From contig NC_052399.1 of assembly GCF_009389715.1 (NCBI RefSeq), positions 4,418,938 to 4,482,937 of the forward strand: DNA of 64,000 bases, given 5' to 3'. The notes under the pieces were generated by a model. The model saw nothing but the letters and a program-made list of their open reading frames with translations. It did no database searches and had not been told where the DNA came from. A program made the position numbers and the translations under genes. The first letter of the stretch is position 1; the number at the start of each line of letters is the position of its first letter. The DNA is from Phoenix dactylifera (Eukaryota > Streptophyta > Magnoliopsida > Arecales > Arecaceae). Below are positions 1 through 11,241 of the stretch, piece after piece.

Positions 1-1842
1 TTCATTTCTCGAAGTAGTAAGGGACCGCCTTTATGACTAACATTTTTTACTTTTGGCTGGAAGCAGGAAGGTGAGGAAATGTTGTTCCGTGAAATGAAAG
101 GCAGCTTAGGAAACCTTTCTGTAAGCTAATAAGCAGGGAATTCGCTGATCTTAGGAAGCTGATGGAATTAATTGCATAAACTACTCTGTAAGCTTGGATT
201 AAGTTGAATATTTTGTTTAGGCATGCTGATCCTTTTCAAATATGGTGCCAGAAAATGTGGCATGGGAATTTATGTCTTATGTTAAAGATACAAGAATCTA
301 AAATGGGTACAAAGTATTGGTTTTGAATCATTGGCATTTGATGGTATCACAGAACTGTGTTACCTACAAAGGCTTCTTATTTGCATTTACAAAATAAGCA
401 GAAGGCTACAATTTAAGATGTTTTAGGAACTAATTATTGACTTGTGGTTAGAACTATAATTTCTCTAAAGAGAGTGTTACAGTCTATTCTCCTAGTCTCT
501 AGAACTTTAAGTTTTAATGACCCTTAGTATATACAGCCGCACGCATGGTCAAGTAATGTACCAACGTGTATGTTAAAAATATTATATGCTTGAAAGAAGA
601 GAATATGGAGAGGCCTGACTATTGCTCTATCTCTTTGTGCTAGGAGTGTTGATGTAATGACTATAACCTTAAAGGAGGTATATGTAAGGAGAAAATTATA
701 TTTTTTGAGAAATTTAGAATATTTTGAGTAATAGTACATGATGCCAGCATATATGTTGTGCAAGAGATAATGAGGAAGGGATGACTCACCTTGTGCAAAG
801 GGAGAAAAGACCCATTTGATAGAATTACCTTGGTCCAAATAAGTGGAGAAACTCCTTACAAAGTTTTGAGCACAGAATCTGCTTCATTTGGAGGAGCGCA
901 ACGTCTTGCACATGTTAACTACCTCAGGTTACAGTGTATAATCATATGCATATGCCAGTGAGGCTTGCACTCAGATTTTATGCCTGATAAAAGTTGCAGA
1001 AGTCTCTAACAAGTAATTCTTGCACTTTTTTGCTCTTTTTCCAAATACTTCATGAACTCTTAGTACCCATGTGCTGTAGGTGTGACTTTTGGTGAAAAAA
1101 TAAATCAAAATTAAGGATGAAACTTGAAGTTTACCTATGAATATGTTGTTGGTGAATTTTCAACAAACATAGTACCAAAATGAGCAGGTCTCAGGCTAAC
1201 TAAAGAAACTAGGAATTTTTAAAAAATAGTACTTCAAGATTTATGAAAATAGAATAATAATGAGATAAAAAATAAGAGTACAAAACTACAAATAGTTTTG
1301 GAACTATGAGAAATTTCATTATTGATTTTAGAACTTGCAAACAAGTTTTCTAAGAAGTAGCGAGGTTTGTCAAGACAGCTATGAAATGTAGATCTTAGGG
1401 TGCCCTATGGCTATTGGGTGTTCTTTCAATAGTTTCTTGAACTATGTTACTTGAATGGGACTTATTGAACTGTCATTTGACTTTAAGGAGATGAAAGATT
1501 TGACGAAGTAAACTATATGGTCTTAGGCATATAGGTGAAAATAGAGGGGAGGTACATAATAAAACTAAGATTAGAGAAAGTAAAGGGGTAAAAAAAAGGT
1601 TTTAAAACCTCGTTTCAGTTTTGGTTTTGGTCCTCATAATTTTGGTGGTTTTTGCAATTTTAGTGGTTTCAGCAGTCTTGCTCCGAGTTATGGAGTTTCA
1701 GAAAATAAGAAAATTCAAAAAAGAAAAAAAAGAATTATATTTCAAATCATTTCGTTATGTCTTGAGTTATTTAGGTTCAATACATTTGTAGTTTGGGTAG
1801 CTCGAGATTGAAACTAAACTATTTTAAAGTTTAACACATTAA

Positions 1843-1875
<33 letters not shown>

Positions 1876-3361
1876 TCTGGTTTTTATAATTTTTCTAAAC
1901 CTTTCTATATTTTTTAATAGTTTCCCATATTTTAAATGGGGCTAGATATCTATACCCAGATGCTGTTAAATGGGCAGGAGGGAATTATGATGCTATCACA
2001 ATAGAAGGGAATTACATTTTTAATATGACATGATTTCTGGGCCCACTTTTTGCAGCATGAACTTTTTTTGCTGTCATCTCCCCTGTAAATGGTTTTCAAA
2101 TCTATAGGAAGGCCAATGAAGCACAAGAGATGGTTGCTAAAGTTTATCCAGACCTTTTTTTGTTAATTTCCAGCTGGTTGTACATAAATGAAGACTGGAC
2201 ACTATCCTCCCATAATATTAACAAGTTATCTGACCTTAGCTATAAAAAGAAATTGAAGAACAGGAAGAAGAAGTAAGAAGTAACAAGCAGATTTGGAAAC
2301 AAGAAAAAAAAAAGTAGATTCACAAACAAAAATACCTTCCAGATTGGCAAATTTAAATGGAGAGAAATGGAAGAACAGAAGGAAGAGGAAGGAATTTGGG
2401 TTATAAGATCCTTGTCCCCTTGTGTTCAAGTTTTATGAAGTGTACATGAGTTATATGTTTATTACATAAAATTACTTTTATGACTTGTCTACATTGATTA
2501 AGCTGTTAAAAACATAACTGTTACAGTCGTCAAGTTACATAAAGCTGTGAAGGCATCTCTATTTTAGGTATTCGTGGAATCCTCCTTAATAGACGAAATA
2601 TTCCTATTATGTCAATGCCAATTGAATCAATGTTATTAGTAGGTCACAAATTGGGAGAATTCGTGCCTACTCCGACTTTCGCGGGACATGCAAATTTTAA
2701 TTAACCAGTTAGTTGCGAGATATTATACGCTTGAACTTAATTTGAATTGTCAGCTTCTCATCGAACTCTGCTCACTGAAATTATGCTATATAACTAAACC
2801 TGCTTGATGGGATACTGTTTACTTGCTTGTCGTTGTTGTGTACCTAAATAGAAGGAAAAAAAATCATTCTTGGCATTAAAAAAATAGTTGGCTGAAATTA
2901 AAGTGTGTTAGTGTCCATTCTTTTTTATAAAATAATGATAATATTTGCTGGGAACTATCTGAAAATAAGTTTTCAAACTTACACTCAGAAACCAATATTT
3001 GTTTCTAAAAAGATTTAAAATAACATAACTACGGGCAAGTTATATTTTTTAGATGGCAGGAGTTTTGGTTTCATCTCCTTTTTCAACGAGGCATGTCCTA
3101 GTGATATGGTATACTGGTGGTATACATCATTATTTTGGCAATAGACATGTTTATACATATATGTTAATATGAATGATTATTTAGCTTTTTTAAAAATATG
3201 TGAATCACATATTCTTCTGTTATTGGTTTACTGCAATATGAATAGCTGCCTCACTGCCATTGCCTTTATTCACACTTGAAACCTATTTGTGATGATTTAA
3301 AATTTTAATTCAGTTCAGAATTATGGTCATCTGATCTTTTGATTTTCTTTATTGCTTGCAG
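1..3361 (+). other. Intron sequence of the CCCH gene, no exon recognised
   Basis: AT-rich sequence that ends in a pyrimidine-rich tract and a TTGCAG acceptor at 3356-3361, directly before the coding exon of the CCCH gene. I looked for the expected upstream exons carrying further CCCH fingers and found none, so the N-terminal exons probably lie left of position 1. The stretch holds a pure (AT)n run at about 1842-1869 and several A- and T-rich runs. The short open frames here look random. Confidence 0.55.
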
Positions 3362-5011
3362 CTGTTAGAAGGCCTAACAGAAACTCTATCTGAGTCAGTT
3401 CCCTTACCATCCTACAGATCTGTCCCCACAAGCAAGTCAAATGTTCCATGCTACTTCTATTTTAATTCATACTGCATCAAAGGCGATCATTGCCCTTTCC
3501 TGCATGACATTTTGCCTGGTCAGAAATTTCTGGCAACTTCTTCTGAAGCTGCCCCCTTCCATCCAGTGGAACAGAAAACTTCTACTGAAAGTGATACTGG
3601 ACCAGCATCACTGGAGATGCCAGCAAATCTGTCGGAGGACACGCCCGAGTTGATCAAACAATGCCTGTCTAAAGAGGCTTTCCAACAACCACCTCTGGAG
3701 GAACAGAGCCCCTCTGTAGAGTCATCAGTTCCGGAGTCTAAGAAACCTGCTATTAAGTTGTTGGACAATCAGCTTCATTCTGTGGATTATGTAAATCTTG
3801 GCGCACATCTTTGTCGAGATCAGAGTTCTGAGGAGCTAGTGAAAGAATGCGCTGAACAAGATAAGTGGTGGGAATCCTCCCCAGGATTTGATGTGCTTGT
3901 AGATGATGAATCGGAGCAATTAGCATACGAGGATAATGCTGACTACCTGTTAGCTCAGGAAAAGGAGGCCAATATTCTTCATGGTCATCTACTCCAGCAT
4001 GATTTTGAAAGTTCTACTGGATATGACCCTAGAGATTACCCTGATGTTGAGCATACGTACGCGAATGGCATATATGACTCTTACGATTATCTGGACAGGT
4101 ATAATCCTGAGTATTTTGAAAGGACTCCTGACTACTCTAGGAAGAGGATCCTGGAGCCAATGTTCCATCAGAGAAGGAAACTGCCTCATAGGGAACATGG
4201 AGTGGCTGCTAGTGATGGTTTGGATCTTCGGGACCACCTGAGGAAGCGCCGGAGGATGGATGTTTATCAGTCTCTTTCTGAATCTTGGAATCTCCATTCC
4301 AATCGAAGAAGAGATCACAACAGAAAACGACTTGGCTGGCATGAGATGGGCTGGTATCCAGGCAGGTTAGCTTCTGAAGTGGGAAAAAACATGACCATCT
4401 CATCACAGAGCAAGACTGTCTCTACATCAAATGATCACCGCAGACATGGTCGGTTAGGAGAATATCCATGGTCTAATAGGCATTCTCGGTCAAGGCGAAA
4501 GGAGAGGGAGGCTAGAAGGAGGAAACATCGGAAGCCTCTTCCCACCCTCTACTGTGAGATTTCACAAGGCTCGGCTTCAAAGAAGGAGAAATCCCAGCCA
4601 GTAATGGCTGCTAATTTCAGTGGACCAAAGACTCTTGCAGAGATAAAAGAAGCGAAGAGCAGAGCCAAGGCAAATGGTGATGGCTCTGAAAGTTGCATGC
4701 CTCAGCATTCAAGGAGGCCCAATTCTGAAGACTTTGAGGGCCCCAAACCCTTGAATGAACTTCTCAAGGACAAGAGAAGACCTTTATCAATTGGTGGCAA
4801 TATAAACTGCCCAATCAATCCAACAGCCAAGCAGCAACCTGAACATATGGTTTATCAGGTTGAGAGGGGAGTTAGTAATGGATGTTTCAATGATACCTGT
4901 TGTCGCATAGCTACTGAGAAACAGGATAGATCGTATGACAGCAGTTCATTTGATGTTGACGAGGAGGATGATGATCTCTGTGAAAAGATTGCTCGGTTAC
5001 TTGCTCAGTAG
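3362..5011 (+). CDS. CCCH-type zinc finger protein, C3H17-like, last exon (5'-partial)
   Basis: The exon begins after the acceptor at 3360-3361 in phase 0 and runs 549 codons to a TAG at 5009-5011. Near its start is a CCCH finger (residues C30, C38, C44, H48 of this exon; spacing C-x7-C-x5-C-x3-H). A long acidic/tyrosine-rich middle follows, then an Arg/Ser/Lys-rich basic block (about residues 370-395), two GPKxLxE-type repeats (about 420 and 459) and an acidic C-terminal tail. This order matches the plant family of Arabidopsis C3H17, which normally carries extra CCCH fingers before this point. Those fingers are absent here, so the 5' exons are outside the window. CCCH proteins of this kind are thought to bind nucleic acid in the nucleus and act in gene regulation. 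The family assignment is by recognition; the exact orthologue is not certain. Confidence 0.8.
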   Translation: MLEGLTETLSESVPLPSYRSVPTSKSNVPCYFYFNSYCIKGDHCPFLHDILPGQKFLATSSEAAPFHPVEQKTSTESDTGPASLEMPANLSEDTPELIKQCLSKEAFQQPPLEEQSPSVESSVPESKKPAIKLLDNQLHSVDYVNLGAHLCRDQSSEELVKECAEQDKWWESSPGFDVLVDDESEQLAYEDNADYLLAQEKEANILHGHLLQHDFESSTGYDPRDYPDVEHTYANGIYDSYDYLDRYNPEYFERTPDYSRKRILEPMFHQRRKLPHREHGVAASDGLDLRDHLRKRRRMDVYQSLSESWNLHSNRRRDHNRKRLGWHEMGWYPGRLASEVGKNMTISSQSKTVSTSNDHRRHGRLGEYPWSNRHSRSRRKEREARRRKHRKPLPTLYCEISQGSASKKEKSQPVMAANFSGPKTLAEIKEAKSRAKANGDGSESCMPQHSRRPNSEDFEGPKPLNELLKDKRRPLSIGGNINCPINPTAKQQPEHMVYQVERGVSNGCFNDTCCRIATEKQDRSYDSSSFDVDEEDDDLCEKIARLLAQ

Positions 5012-6835
5012 ATATTGGGTTGCTGTGACCGATGGTTTACCTCATCTATCATCGAGTTTGGTATACGTCTGAATGCAATGGACACGAGCTTGTTTAAAGT
5101 GTTCTGTTCGGTCTTTCCCAATTTTGTGCAGGGAGTGAGCATCAGTGTACATCTTGTATGCACTCCTTGTGCAGTTTTTGAAGTAAATACCAGACTTTTC
5201 ATTTTATTGCGTTGTTTCTGGAGCTATTTAACAGGATCTATTGGCCGTGGTTTCCCATCACATTCAACTCATTTTCATCGGTCAAGTCTGCTCATTTTAT
5301 AGTGCCACGTTATCTACCTTTTATTACTTGAATTATCCTGTGGTCATATATTGCTATCAAATTAAACTTGATGTAGTTGGAGGGGCAATTTGATATGATG
5401 AGTGCAGTGTATTTGGTAAGCATACTCTTTTTGTTTTTCATGGCATTGATTATTCTGATCATCCATCTTGCTTTTCCTTCACTTTTTCCCTTCAGTTGCC
5501 ATGGTAAAGTAAATGAAGGGAATACGCTTGCCCTGTCTGGTCCAGATGTGTTGCGGTCTGTTTGGAGCTTTCTGATCAATACGCTAGGTCCCTTTAAGAA
5601 CAGAGTAACCAGCAGCTAAGGCATCCAGTAGCAATCCCTTGGTGATCCGTGATTGCAGTGGGCACTCAGCATCTGGATCTTAGAAACAGGAATTTCTTAG
5701 TGTGGTATCTGATAGGTAATGCTTTTATGAGTTGTTTTTTGAGTTTCGTTTCTTCTTTGATTTCTTAGTTTGCAACTGTGAAAGCTCAGTGAGGTCACAG
5801 GTGAGCTGCTGTAACCATGAGTGAAAATGATTTCAGCTGTGTCACTGGAAAGAGTTTGGAGAAAATTTAATTTGTTTTTCTTAAATCAAATGGGAGTTGG
5901 GGGAAATTCTGCTTTAGAATCCTCACCAGTTAAGGTGTAGCTGCTTCTTTGGTAGGACTGCAGATTGGTCAGATAATTTTAGCTGAACCAATCGCACGGA
6001 TGGCTGGGCTGCACAGCCGATCCGATTACATCAAAGCTATGCTTGAGTTTTTTTTTTTTTTTTCCGAGTCCAATGCGTCAACAACAGTTGTGAGTTCTTG
6101 AGTATCCCGGAGACCAGACAGGATGGAAATGAACATTCTGAAGTATTCTGAACCCGTCGACAAAAAGGCTGGCTGAGTAACAGCTACCTGACTTAGTTCC
6201 ATTGAAGATGAAGTGGGACCTAATCCCGATATACCCGTTTCAAATAGGTCATCAACCTGCTCCCGTGCTGTTGCATGGCTATGTCAATATCGACAGGATT
6301 GGAGGTAATTCATGATGCACAGAGTCCAGCACATGGTATCTAAATTATCCTCATGATATTGGCATAAGAGCATCTGGTATCAGGTATCAAAACCCATTAT
6401 ACTTGTATGTGCAAGCAACCAGCTACCTGAACAAGAGCAACTATTAATATATATATATATATATTAAAGATTCTAAGAGCCATATTATTAAAATAAGAAT
6501 TTTTCGCTCTTGGCAATCATGTAAATTATATTTCCCGAATAACTGAACCCGCGGTCTAGCCAAAAAAAAAAAAAAAAACTGACTCCCCCCCATCTATGCG
6601 AACCACGAGGATTCGATCGAATGGCTCGTGTAGCAATTTACCATGCGGTATCTCGTTGCCTCCTCGTTCTCCTCAGCCGATCCCATCGAAAGCTCGCGCT
6701 GACGCGCTTGGAACGGGTTTGTGACCCAGAAGAGAGGTTGGGGCCGGGTCGCGGCTGGCGATCCCGATTCCGACCATTTCGAAGTCTTTTGTCTCGGATA
6801 TCCGGAAGGTAATAACCGCGGGTTATCAAAGTTGG
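5012..6835 (+). other. 3' flank of the CCCH gene and intergenic spacer
   Basis: The first several hundred bases are probably 3' UTR of the CCCH gene. The rest is intergenic and holds a T run near 6051-6063, an (AT)n run near 6448-6464 and an A run near 6562-6579. GC content rises after about 6590, where the 5' region of the OCP3-like gene begins. Overlapping open frames on both strands at 6594-7070 are explained by this GC-rich, stop-poor sequence. No other gene is supported. Confidence 0.5.
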
Positions 6836-6837
6836 CG

Positions 6838-8687
6838 ATGGCGGCTCCGGCCTGCCCACCCTTTCTGGTTCTTAGGGTTTTCTCCGCTCGTTGGGGGTCC
6901 TCCTCATGGCGGAAGCAGCAGCGGTCGCAGGCTCTTCGCGAGTACCTCAATTCCTTCCTCTCCGGCGCTGCTTCGCGGTTCTTATCTCCGCTCCTCCACC
7001 GTTGCCCTCGCTCGTCGGAGGAAGAACGCCTCCACAGCACAGCCTTCCAAGCATGAGGTACAATAAACATATGTTTTTTTAGAAAGGGGAAAATGATCTT
7101 TCTTTTTCCCTCTCTTTCTCTCTCTAGATAATTTGTTATCTTACCGTTCTTTCAGTTGGTAGAACTACTGCTGCGCTTATTTTGGGTATCTGCCAAATCT
7201 TTGTAAAATTCTGTGGCTCTTTTTTTCCCAGAAAATGCTGCAAAATGATGAGCAGGAAGAAGAAGAAAGGGAGGAAGAAGATATAGATGAAGATGCTCTT
7301 GAGGCACTTTTTAGTCAACTTGAAGAAGATCTGAAAAATGACAGTCTATCCGATGATGGCGCTGATGATGAGATAACTGAAGAAGATATGGCGAGGCTCG
7401 AAGAGGAGTTGGAGGAAGCACTGGGCGATGGTGACCATGATGATCTTTCACGAGTTCCAGCCGACAATTTAGACAGCGATGATAAATCTGATCAAGAAGA
7501 GACAAGGCCAAAGCTCAAAAATTGGCAAATGCGGAGATTGGCTCGTGCCTTGAAGATTGGTCGGCGTAAGACTAGTGTGAGCACCATATTACAAATCCAT
7601 GGCTTTTATGATTAATTATGTTCAAACTAGATAATACCATGGCCTCTCACGTGCATATAATATTTCCTTTGTATTCTGTTTGTTTTAGAGGCTCCTTAAT
7701 GATTTTAATGGGGATGATTGAGGATGTCCTCGAATCTGATGGTTTGGAAAGACTTAATTGTGAAGCTCGATCCTTTTTATTTTTCTTGTCTAATTCCATT
7801 TGTTATGCTTCTTTTTTCAGATTAAAAATCTTGCATCTGAGCTTGGGCTGGAGAGGGCTTATGTACTTGAATTGCTTCGCGATCCACCTCCGAATCTTCT
7901 ACTAATGTCTGCTTCTATACCGGATGAAGTAACACAAACACCTTCTGTGCCTGGAAACAAGCAATGGGAATATCCTCCTATGACGGCTGTCAATGCGGCA
8001 AAGAGTAAGCCTGAGGTAAAACTTCCTGTTCATGTGATGCGAACAAGATGGTCGACACAGAAGAGATTGAAGAAAGTGCAAGTCGAGACTCTAGAAAGAG
8101 TTTACTCCCGAACAAAACGTCCCACGGTGAGTAAAACTGCTATGTTTGTCTATAAATTCAAGAATTTTACAAAGTGTTATCGGCAAGTGATTTTGGTGTA
8201 TATCTCATAGTTAACACTGTATTTTGAAAGTCAAGGCACTGACTTTTAGGCATGGATGGCTCTGGCTTTTTTTTCAGCCCTTTTACAAATGGAATCTTGA
8301 ACAATTGCAATCAACAGTATAATGATAGCAATGCTTCCTTATTGTAGATTGAGGTTATTATACAACTTATAATTGCATTTGTTCCAATAAGCTAGTGCTT
8401 GATTGATAAATATTTCAAGCTTTGAAAAGAAAAAAAAAAGTGCGAAGGCTCTATTTCTACTTGAATGAACAGGGGTATATGCATGTTCAGTCTATTGATA
8501 TGTTGCTTGTTGCCTTTTCTTTTGTGTTACTCTGCAGAATGCTATGATCAGCAGCATAGTGCATGTGACAAATCTTCCATGGAAGACAATAGTGAAATGG
8601 TTTGAAGATAAGCGACTCCAAGATGGTGTGCCTGAGCATCGTGTACCCTATCGGAGATCCACACCTGAGACCATATCTACTAGTTGA
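6838..8687 (+). CDS. OCP3: OCP3-like homeodomain protein (first exon unresolved)
   Basis: The reliable exons are 7232-7576, 7821-8126 and 8538-8687 (TGA at 8685-8687), all in phase 0 with GT-AG introns. They encode an acidic Glu/Asp-rich region, a conserved KLKNWQ...ALKIGRRKTS block, the NLASELGLERAYVLELLRDPPP block, then a divergent homeodomain with recognition-helix part VKWFEDKR and the ending DGVPEHRVPY. This architecture is that of Arabidopsis OCP3, reported to restrain jasmonate-linked defence against necrotrophic fungi and later linked to chloroplast ndhB RNA editing. Exon 1 probably ends at 7057 before a GT donor. To join exon 2 in frame it must be read ending ...RRRKNASTAQPSKHE. That frame has no ATG after its last stop (about 6721); the plausible ATGs at 6838 and 6906 are in the other two frames. 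So either the start lies elsewhere, or an indel (real or assembly error) breaks exon 1. A transit-peptide-like Ser/Arg-rich N-terminus is visible. Confidence 0.8.
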
Positions 8688-9711
8688 CCGAGGGATTACT
8701 TGTGAGTGATTGAAATCCACTGAACGCCTTTTGTGATATTATGTTGAAATCTTTCTGTTTCCAAGACTCATATTTTCTTCAGGATATATACTGCTGAAAA
8801 TTCCTGTTTTCAAGACTCATAGTTTCTTCAGGATTTATACTGCTGGAAAATCCAAAGAGCTACAAAGTCAGATGGGTTCGAGCACCATATAGTGACAACT
8901 GGAATTGTAGTTGAATGAACCTATAGTTGAGATATAACTCCTGATTTAATGTCTCATACCTTGAGTTCTTCACTATGTTTTTGCTGCTAGTACTAGTTTT
9001 GATGGCAAAACTTAGGTTCAAGCACTGCAAGCCTGATTTTTCAAGTTTGCTTAGTGTCTTACAATGTATCTAGCCTTGTACCGAGCAGTTGTAATATTAA
9101 AAACTTGTATTTTTTCTTTCGCCTTCCCTGCCACCGCTAGAAGAGTCAGAGGGGAACTTGGAGAATTTAAGTTGGCTGCAGTTGAACATGTTTTCTTGAG
9201 ACTGCTCTGAGCATAAGATATCGTTATATAAATGATGAGACATTTTCAAGCTAAGAAAGTCGAGTTTGGAAGGAAAAGATTAGCCATATATGTGAAGGAT
9301 TTAGCCCTTATGTTAGGTATGACAAAGTGGATGGCACGAAGTTGCGTGAGCTGGAGAGTTCATTGTTTGCATTTGTATTGGGCATCCTATATTTCATATG
9401 TGATCTTAGTGTGCTAATGGTGTAATGGATTATGAGAGCAAAAATGATGTTGTATGAGATGTCATTTTCGACGATTAAGTGGGTTTCAATGCCAATATTT
9501 TACATTGTCTTCTTCTTACTAAAATACCAGAATGTTCTACACCTCTTATGTTGGTGACATGTCACAACTTGATTAGTTCCAATGTTGGCATAACTGAAGT
9601 TTGTGCATATTCTGTGTTATAAAACTTCAGAGATTATTCTGGAACTCTAGTTTTTTTTTTGTGCATTATCTATTTATATTAATGCTATTACACTACTAAA
9701 GTTTAGTTACT
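8688..9711 (+). other. OCP3 3' flank and spacer
   Basis: Likely 3' UTR for the first few hundred bases, followed by AT-rich spacer. A short near-repeat, 'agactcata.tttcttcaggat.tatactgctg', occurs at about 8764-8794 and 8813-8843. No coding feature is supported up to the TTA target site of the MITE at 9712-9714. Confidence 0.4.
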
Positions 9712-9714
9712 TTA

Positions 9715-11238
9715 GGGCTCGTTTGGTTCGCGGGAAGCATTTTTCCTCCTAGGAATATGATTCCTGAGAAACAAATTTCTAAGAAGAGGATGCCTAGGAA
9801 AGTACTTTTAGTATGTTTGGTTGACCATGGGAAAGTGACAAATTTTCAAAGTGCTTATGTTTGGTTGGCCATCCTTTTTTCTAGGAAAGTTATGTATAAT
9901 TACTATTATGCCCTTAATAAAAATTAGGTCTTTAATGCCTCTTTAAGGGGCGTTTGGTAACCCCAACAGGATCACCATGATGATCTAAGATCCCCGGTGA
10001 TCCGAATGCTGGGGTGATTTGATCCTCGGTGATCTAAGACCAATGTGTTTGGTAAGCCATGGTCCAGTGATTAAAAATCCCCGAATATCCATGAGTAACT
10101 TGTTTGGTATGGTACGGAGATCCAAGATCACTGACTACATAATACCACAAATACCCTTGATATATCTTAGATGGATTTTTTATGTATTTTTAATTCTCAT
10201 GAATTAAAAATATAAGTTAATATACTAATTCTTATAATAGCTCCATAATTTTGTCACATATTCTACTTTTAGTAGCCCTTATCATATATTTATTAATCAT
10301 ATAATATATATTATAATAAAATATTAATATATTTATCAATATATTAATTATTAATATATTCTATAAAAATATATTTATTGATCCTATAAATTATTAATCT
10401 TATAAAAATGTGTTATTTTTCATTATAGAATTAATATTTTTATTTATACTTATAATAGATAATTATTTTGATTAGAAAAATAAGGTAAATAGGAGTAGTA
10501 TAGTAATATATTAAATATTTTCATTATATAAATATAAAATATAATAATATATTTCTACTAGAATTTAAAATTATTCTTCAATAATAATAGGATAATAATA
10601 TGATTATATTATAATATAATATATATCATTAATATAATATATAATATCAACATAATATATATATATATATATATATAATTGACTTAATATATTGATGCTA
10701 TATTGATATATCAATTTTTTTTGCTAACTTGAGGGGTATTTTTGTCTTTAACTTTCAACCCAAGATTACTGCTCTGGGGTGATCTTGGATTCCTGATTTC
10801 AAGGACGGGTATCCCATCACCGAGTTGGGGGAGGAGTGAAGGTGATTTAAGATCACCGCCACGTAGGATCACCGTGGTGCAATCAAACACGGTGATCTCA
10901 TCACCTCTACCCACATCATCCTTGATCGTAGGACGATCACCCCATACCAAACGCCCCCTTAATGCTTGTTTAATGCTGAATGATCTTTTTGGGAAAAAAT
11001 AAAAATTGAGTGAATTTCCACCTCATGGGAAAGTAACTTTTCCATGTTTCTCATGGAAAAGACTTTTCCATGTTTCTCATGGAAAAGACTTTTCCATGAA
11101 ATGTGGGAATCATATTCCCATGGAAATACAACTTTTTCGTCTTTCTCCTTTGAAAACTCCAACTAAACAAAAGGCATTTCATTACTTTCTTGTTGACCAC
11201 ACTTTCTCCTCTTTTTTTCCTGCGAACCAAACGAGTCC
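9715..11238. mobile_element. Harbinger/Tourist-type MITE, interrupted by a second MITE
   Basis: The terminal inverted repeats read GGGCTCGTTTGGTTCGC at the left end and GCGAACCAAACGAGTCC at the right end. They are flanked by the 3-bp duplication TTA at 9712-9714 and 11239-11241. TTA duplications are typical of PIF/Harbinger elements and their non-autonomous Tourist MITEs. Removing the insert at 9946-10958 leaves an element of about 510 bp that aligns along its length with the copy at 16232-16711. No transposase is encoded. The family name is inferred from the target duplication and the TIR style. Confidence 0.85.
9946..10958. mobile_element. Second MITE nested inside the first
   Basis: The ends read AGGGGCGTTTGGTA on the left and TACCAAACGCCCCC on the right. 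TTA target copies lie at 9943-9945 and 10959-10961. The sibling outer element at 16232-16711 reads straight across this point, which confirms the insertion. Both ends carry many copies of GGTGATC/GATCACC in either orientation (for example 9970-10030 and 10770-10945), typical subterminal binding-type repeats. The middle is extremely AT-rich with no open frame. It is about 1.0 kb long and non-coding; a Harbinger-type assignment follows from the TTA duplication. Confidence 0.85.
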
Positions 11239-11241
11239 TTA

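Noticed and set aside
6594..7070. 158-codon minus-strand open frame
   Set aside because: It lies antisense to the GC-rich 5' region of the OCP3-like gene, overlaps other chance frames and has no recognisable content.
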